Of a stretch of 64,000 nucleotides of DNA, positions 59,236 to 64,000 are shown piece by piece (the first letter of the stretch is position 1; every line of letters begins with the position of its first letter). The DNA lies in the NCBI GenBank assembly GCA_029747015.1, contig JAKOGI010000058.1, positions 61,001 to 125,000 on the forward strand, given 5' to 3'. This DNA is from Carnegiea gigantea. Taxonomy: Eukaryota > Streptophyta > Magnoliopsida > Caryophyllales > Cactaceae. The translations under genes and the position numbers were made by a program. The notes under the pieces were generated by a model that did not search any database, was not told the DNA's origin, and saw only the letters and a program-made list of their open reading frames with translations.

Positions 59236-60276
59236 CACTACCCAAAAAAAAAATTAAATAGCAACAGAAAAAGTGATGGAAAAAGCTAAATAGCGACGAA
59301 ATTTCTAATCAGCGATGAACTCAGCGACAGAAAGTGTATGTCGCTGATTTGCTCGTCACTAACCAAACAACAATGGAATGAATGAATTTTGCTATTGAGC
59401 AGCGATGAAATCAGCGATAGATATCGGTTAGACAGTTACAACAGTTAGTACCAATATAGCGACGGAAGTTACTGTCTGTCGCTATCTAATAACGATGGAA
59501 TCGACCATGGATTTTCTATCGCTAAGTTTTTTTTTTTTTTTCAAAAACTAGGACTTTTAGGTTATTCCTAAGAAGTCTTCAAATCTTAAATTTCCAAATT
59601 TGAATATGAATTTTGAATTTTGAATTTTAAGAATTAAAATCTCAATTTCTAAAAATTTAAATTTCAAACTTTCAAACTTTCAATCTTAGATCCAAAAATA
59701 GATTCAAACCTCAACACCCAAGTTTAATCAATCACTCACATCCTAAATCACTAAAATTAACCCCTAGAATACATTGAGGAGTGTAAGAAGCAATTTTGAG
59801 CAACCATTCAACACAAATTTCACCAATCTAACATGGATATGAACTAACAATTAAGAATGATCAACACTATAGTTTCATAAATTGTGACAATTAAAACCTA
59901 AATCAAAGTACGAAGAAAATTGACATACTTGAGAGTTATGTGAGGAAGAAAACACCGGCGATACTGGGCCAAGGCGGTGACCGACGACAAGGTTGATGGT
60001 GAGCGAAATGAACCAAACATGGTTCTTTAAAAGAACGTAGCTAGTGACGGATTATTCCCTAACTATATTAAAGTGATGGACCTTCAAAAACTTTTATTTT
60101 TAAGTCAACGATGGAAATTTCCATCCCTGATTTTTAAAAATCAGTGACAAATTAGCTATTCTGTCTCTAAGTCTGCCACTTCATTTGATAATATGTGTTC
60201 CTTGGTCTTCTATCGGCATTTCCATCGCTAGAGACGGATTTGTAATCTGTCACTATAACAACTTTTTTAAGTGTTG
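59236..60276. mobile_element. CACTA-like non-autonomous element, 1041 bp, TAA duplication
   Basis: The left end is CACTACCCAAAAAA. The right end '...ttttttaagtgttg' is CACTT-like in inverse. Subterminal zones carry many TAGCGACGGAA/CAGCGATGAAAT words in both orientations (59270-59530 and 60050-60260). TAA flanks both sides (59233-59235, 60277-60279). Excising the element gives 'gtttataaattcaatgcc', which matches the paralogous uninterrupted site near 60516 ('gcttataagttcaatgct'). A GC-richer patch at 59945-60000 may be a remnant of coding sequence. No transposase. Confidence 0.7.
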
Positions 60277-60660
60277 TAAATTCAATGCCCACGAAGCATT
60301 TCAATATGACCTTCTATTTTTGGACTTGATGGTTTGCATTGTGGGCACAGTTGTTGTACTTCCTATGTTAGTGGGTTGTGATGGGTGACCTTGGATCGAT
60401 TCATTACATTTAGTGTTAGGGTCCACTCTATTCTGCAATGTCTGGCCACATTAGGACCTATTGTGCAGTTTCCATGGGAGCCTTGGTCTAGTAGGAGGAA
60501 TGGATTATGGAGGGCTTATAAGTTCAATGCTCACAAAGCATTTCAACAGGGTCTTCCACTTTGAGCTTGGTGGTTTGATTTGTGAGGCCAATTTTTGGTC
60601 TTCCCATGTTATTGCGTTGTGTCATGCAATTAGATCAGTTCATTACATTATATGTGCCTA
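60277..60660. repeat. Diverged direct duplication (~240-bp offset)
   Basis: 'aaattcaatgcccacgaagc' (60278) and 'aagttcaatgctcacaaagc' (60520) begin two similar stretches of about 130 bp that run to 'gattcattacatttagtg' and 'cagttcattacattatatg'. About one third of positions differ. The first copy was split by the CACTA insertion. Confidence 0.65.
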
Positions 60661-60698
60661 AATAAACCTCATAAACCTGAAAAATCCAATGGGTATTT

Positions 60699-61060
60699 GT
60701 AAGGGTACCAAGTACTAACTTTCAAAACTCGATTGGTATAGGTATGGATACACCTATAGGCATGCTTTTAAAAACAAGTATGGATCCGAGTACCGATCTA
60801 CCTAGCCCGTACCTACCCCATTTCCATCCTCACTTTCTACCCCTCCAACAACATTTGTTGGTGACGCATGGTGCCATGTAGAGTTGAGGCTTCGTTGTTG
60901 GTTGTAAGGGTATTAACTTTCAAAACTTGATTGATATAGATATAGATACAGCGTACAGGCATGCTTTTAAAAATAAGTATGGATGCGAGTATAGATCCAC
61001 CAATTTCCATCCGCACTTTCTACCCTTCCAACAACATTCGTTGGTGACGCGTGGTGGCAT
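60699..61060. repeat. Direct tandem duplication, ~199-bp offset
   Basis: 'ctttcaaaactcgattggta' (60718) and 'ctttcaaaacttgattgata' (60917) start two similar blocks. They share 'aggcatgcttttaaaaa' and, at their ends, 'ccaacaacatttgttggtga' / 'ccaacaacattcgttggtga'. Confidence 0.75.
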
Positions 61061-61580
61061 GTATATACTATTTGTTGTTTTTGCTTCACACATCTTACTA
61101 TTTGCTTCTGCAATAATGTTCACTCAACTATTTCTTAATTTAGCAGGCAAAATAATTCCCACATTGTAACAGGTTCCCCATGACATTCAATTAAGTTTCA
61201 CATAATTCACGTTTTGGAGTTTTAAATTTATAAAATTCGTCCGTCTTATTTTCTTTTCTTCATGTTAGATATTCCTGGATTTTTTTCTAAGAATGTAACT
61301 ATGAAATTTCTACATATGATTGTATGATGTGCTATTACTGCAAACTGACATAAAATTTATACAAATTAGTAAGCTTAATAAGTCTATACTTGCATTCATT
61401 CGAAATATTATTAGCTTTTTTTTCCCCTAACACAATAGCCATAAAATATGGTGAAGACATTATTGTAAGTATGATTCTTAATTATATCTTCTTGCAATTC
61501 ACTATTGGACGATTAAACTTGCATTGAAACCTTTGACATTAAAGTCGTTCAACACTTAAATAAAGGGTTAAATACCAACA
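61061..61580. other. Gene-free interval
   Basis: No gene or bounded repeat recognised. Confidence 0.45.
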
Positions 61581-62162
61581 CAAGTCGGTTTAAGTGGTTT
61601 GACACTTATTCCCTTTAACCAAGGTCTAGAGTTTGAATCTTGTGAATGATGAAAATCTATGATAGGAGGACTCTACCTCTTATTTGGCCAATAATAATTA
61701 GGTCGTGTTCGGCAAAATTAGCGGTTCAAGTAGCGGATAGCGGTTTAGGTAGCGGATAGCTGTTCAGGTAGCGGATAGCGCTTCTAATTTAGTTGTTAGC
61801 GGATAGCTGTTTAGAAGAGCAGTTGAATAAAATATGTTTGGTAAATGTAGCTGTTGGATTAGCTTATTAATGTAAATTGACGTAAAACAATATAGATAAT
61901 TTCCAAAGGGCAATTTTTGATAAAAAAAATATGAAACGCTACTTTTGAATGTAAAACGTTAATACTATTAGCTTTTCAAAAACGCTACTTAAAACGCTAA
62001 ACGCTACTTGAAATGCTAGTCAAAACACTACGTTACCCAACACTAAAAATTACGTGATAAGTGTATTGACCTAGTTAAAACGCCAAACGCTATCCGAAAC
62101 GCTGTTGCCGAACACGCCCTTAGACTCCAATAAAATGGAGGATACAAGACCAACAAAAAAAA
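61581..62162 (+). mobile_element. tRNA-derived SINE-like element (family S2, copy 3), split by a MITE
   Basis: The left part (61581-61700) has A-box-like 'cggtttaagtggtttg' (from 61586) and B-box-like 'gagtttgaatc' (61629-61639). The right part (62123-62162) is 'gactccaataaaatggagga' and an A-rich end. Joined, they match the uninterrupted copy at 14800-14952. Confidence 0.7.
61701..62119. mobile_element. PIF/Harbinger-type MITE (family M1), 419 bp, inserted in a SINE
   Basis: Ends 'ggtcgtgttcggcaaaattag' and 'cgctgttgccgaacacgccc' are inverted copies. TTA flanks both sides (61698-61700, 62120-62122). It is the least diverged family member in the window, with crisp AGCGGATAGCGG repeats. Confidence 0.85.
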
Positions 62163-62786
62163 GGCTTAAATATTTTTTCCAAGTTGACTATTAGCATACG
62201 TCTTTCCAATATTTTCTGAAAATAATTTTAAATTCCCTCACTTTTAGCATCCCTTTTAAACCGTTCTCCTTGTGATATTACATATTATACAACTCTCATT
62301 TGCTCATATGGAATAATTTATCCATATCTTTTTCAATAATTATAATAATAACAAAAGTGTTTAGGGTTTGAAAATTTGAAAATACCCTTATGTAAAGTAG
62401 TTTGACAATGTCTTCCATTTGAGTTGCCTTATTAATTCTAATTTCCTAACGGGCAATGAACCATGGTGAAAATCATTGACTAAATAAAAGTATAAATCTT
62501 TGATGATGAGCCCCAAATATTGATGAAAATCAATCTCTCCCAAGATAAAACAAGAGAGAGAAAAACTCTAAACCTTCTAGTGATTGATTCAACTTTAGAG
62601 CAATTGAACAAAAAAGATAAATCAATCCACCGTTTAATCCTCTAAAGCCAAGGCACCAAGGATTAAATTAAAAGGATGAATCCAACTTCACAACCCTCCT
62701 TATAGAGATTTTAAAAAATTTGAGATTTATGAGAAATACAGCTCTTATATCATTAATCTATGTCTGTGAAATATTACAAGGATTAA
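62163..62786. other. Gene-free interval
   Basis: AT-rich, no gene recognised. Confidence 0.45.
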
Positions 62787-63329
62787 CACTACAAGAGTCC
62801 GTGTAAATAGAGACCGAAAAATAGAGACCGAAAAAAAATGGTCTCTAATTGAATTTTAGACCGAATTCAGAGACCGAAAGTGCTGGTATTAAATTGAAAT
62901 CAATTCAGAGACCGAAATAAAGTTGCGGTCTCTATTTAAGATCAAAATAATTTTCGGTCTCAGATTTTGGACACCAAAAGTGATTTTGGGTTCAATTAGA
63001 GACCATCCAAAAAATTTCGGTCTCAAACTTAGATACCGAACTCCAAAATTGGTTTCCAGTAGAGACTGAACTGAATTTTGGTCTCAGATTTAGAGACCAC
63101 AGTCCTGGCACGGTTTCCATTAAAGACCAGGTTTGGAGACCGAAGGCTGTTGGACTCAAATAGAAACCGAAATTAGAGACCAATTTGCCAGCCCATTAAG
63201 TTTGAGACCAAATTCTTTCGATCTCCACCGTTCTCCAATCTCGGTCTCAATCTGCTGTCTTCCCTCCAATTAATTTCCATGGATTAATCTCAAACCTTCT
63301 CACTCGAGCTCGACGCATCTTCTTCAACC

Positions 63330-63366
<37 letters not shown>

Positions 63367-64000
63367 CAGAGGAGGAGTAAACTTGTCGCCATTGTCGACC
63401 ACGGCCAACAGCTCAGTCACTTGAAGGCTCCAAGTGAAGAGATTGGCGTTGTATGTGCGAACCTCTGCCAAGTACATTCCAAGCTCGAAATGTGGCCTCC
63501 AAGTGCAAATTCGTCCTGAACGCTGCTACATTCTCTTCCTCCTCCCAGGTCAGTTCATGGGTAGCCTATTAGGGTTTAATTTGCATAGTGTACTTATGAA
63601 TTAGGGTTTGGGCAAGGGGTTTCGAATTTTTGGAATTATGGGATGTAAATGAGGTTCGCAAATCAGGTTGCAGTTTAGTCATTTGAGCAATTTTAGGGGA
63701 TCTGAAGTTTCGTTGTTTGGATTTGAATGTCAGGGTTGCTGAGTTCTTGCCTCACAGTGACAATCTTGCAATCTTGAAATCTGTATGTATGATTGTTCTT
63801 TTTTTCGTGCTCTATCCATGTTTCCTTACAAAGCATAGCATTCCTATATGTTTAGAGACTGTATAGTTGATTGGTTATAAACTTGCTCCACCACTGCAAA
63901 AGAAAACATGTCACAGGTTATTTGCAAAATCACCAGCTTAGTTAGCATGAAAATGTAGATGAGTTGAATTTACCTAAGCCTTTTAGGGAAGTGTCTGCAA
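62787..64000 (+). mobile_element. Left end of a CACTA (En/Spm) transposon, runs off the window
   Basis: Begins with the canonical CACTACAAGA terminus at 62787. Between 62811 and 63240 there are more than a dozen AGAGACCGAAA / TTTCGGTCTC words in both orientations, the subterminal repeats bound by the transposase in this superfamily. Downstream is a leader-like region with a (GA)n run and then unique sequence with no clear frame before the window ends. The right end and any transposase gene, if present, lie beyond 64000. The minus-strand frames at 62992-63477 are repeat artefacts. Confidence 0.75.
63331..63366. repeat. (GA)n microsatellite
   Basis: About 36 bases of GA dinucleotides with one interruption, inside the leader-like part of the CACTA element. 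Confidence 0.9.

Overview
This is AT-rich nuclear DNA from a flowering plant, probably a eudicot. Three things point to a plant: a plant U-box E3 ligase, a FANTASTIC FOUR (FAF)-domain protein, and a plant-type transposon load (Copia, RTE and L1 LINEs, hAT, PIF/Harbinger, CACTA, Helitron, tRNA-derived SINEs). The species cannot be named from the sequence. Only two genes look intact and functional. Both are on the minus strand: an intronless PUB22/23/24-like U-box ligase (9876-11099) and a FAF-like gene (22323-23747), which has a predicted 5'UTR exon and intron extending its transcription unit to about 24150.

Layout. 1-9875: repeat-derived intergenic DNA with a degenerate ~155-bp tandem repeat, a SINE, two short hAT elements and a CACTA-like end. 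9876-11420: the U-box gene with a TATA box and W-box cores. 11420-22320: gene-free, with several PIF/Harbinger-type MITEs, including one nested inside another, plus a SINE and microsatellites. 22323-24200: the FAF-like gene, with an 850-bp hAT-like element starting ~90 bp upstream of its TATA-like box. 24275-35220: MITEs, an L1-type LINE remnant on the minus strand, a TRIM-like mini LTR element with a hairpin, and an hAT element inserted in a (TG)n tract. 35842-38399: a Copia element with both LTRs but most of pol deleted. 38838-39460: a decayed TPR-like gene fragment. 40960-50700: hAT and Harbinger MITEs, a tRNA-derived SINE with a 10-bp target duplication, tandem duplications and a Helitron-like 3' terminus. 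51176-54469: a nearly full-length but broken RTE-clade LINE. 54629-64000: further MITEs, a CACTA element with an internal empty-site comparison, a SINE split by a MITE, and the left end of another CACTA element running off the window.

The two genes are not obviously linked in function. Ligases of this U-box group act in immune and drought signalling; FAF proteins act in meristem size control, while the longer FAF-like proteins are poorly characterised. I found no RNA gene, CRISPR array or novel gene system. The main interest is how precisely many elements can be delimited from target-site duplications, empty-site paralogues and nested insertions. All element calls come from reading the sequence by eye, without database comparison.
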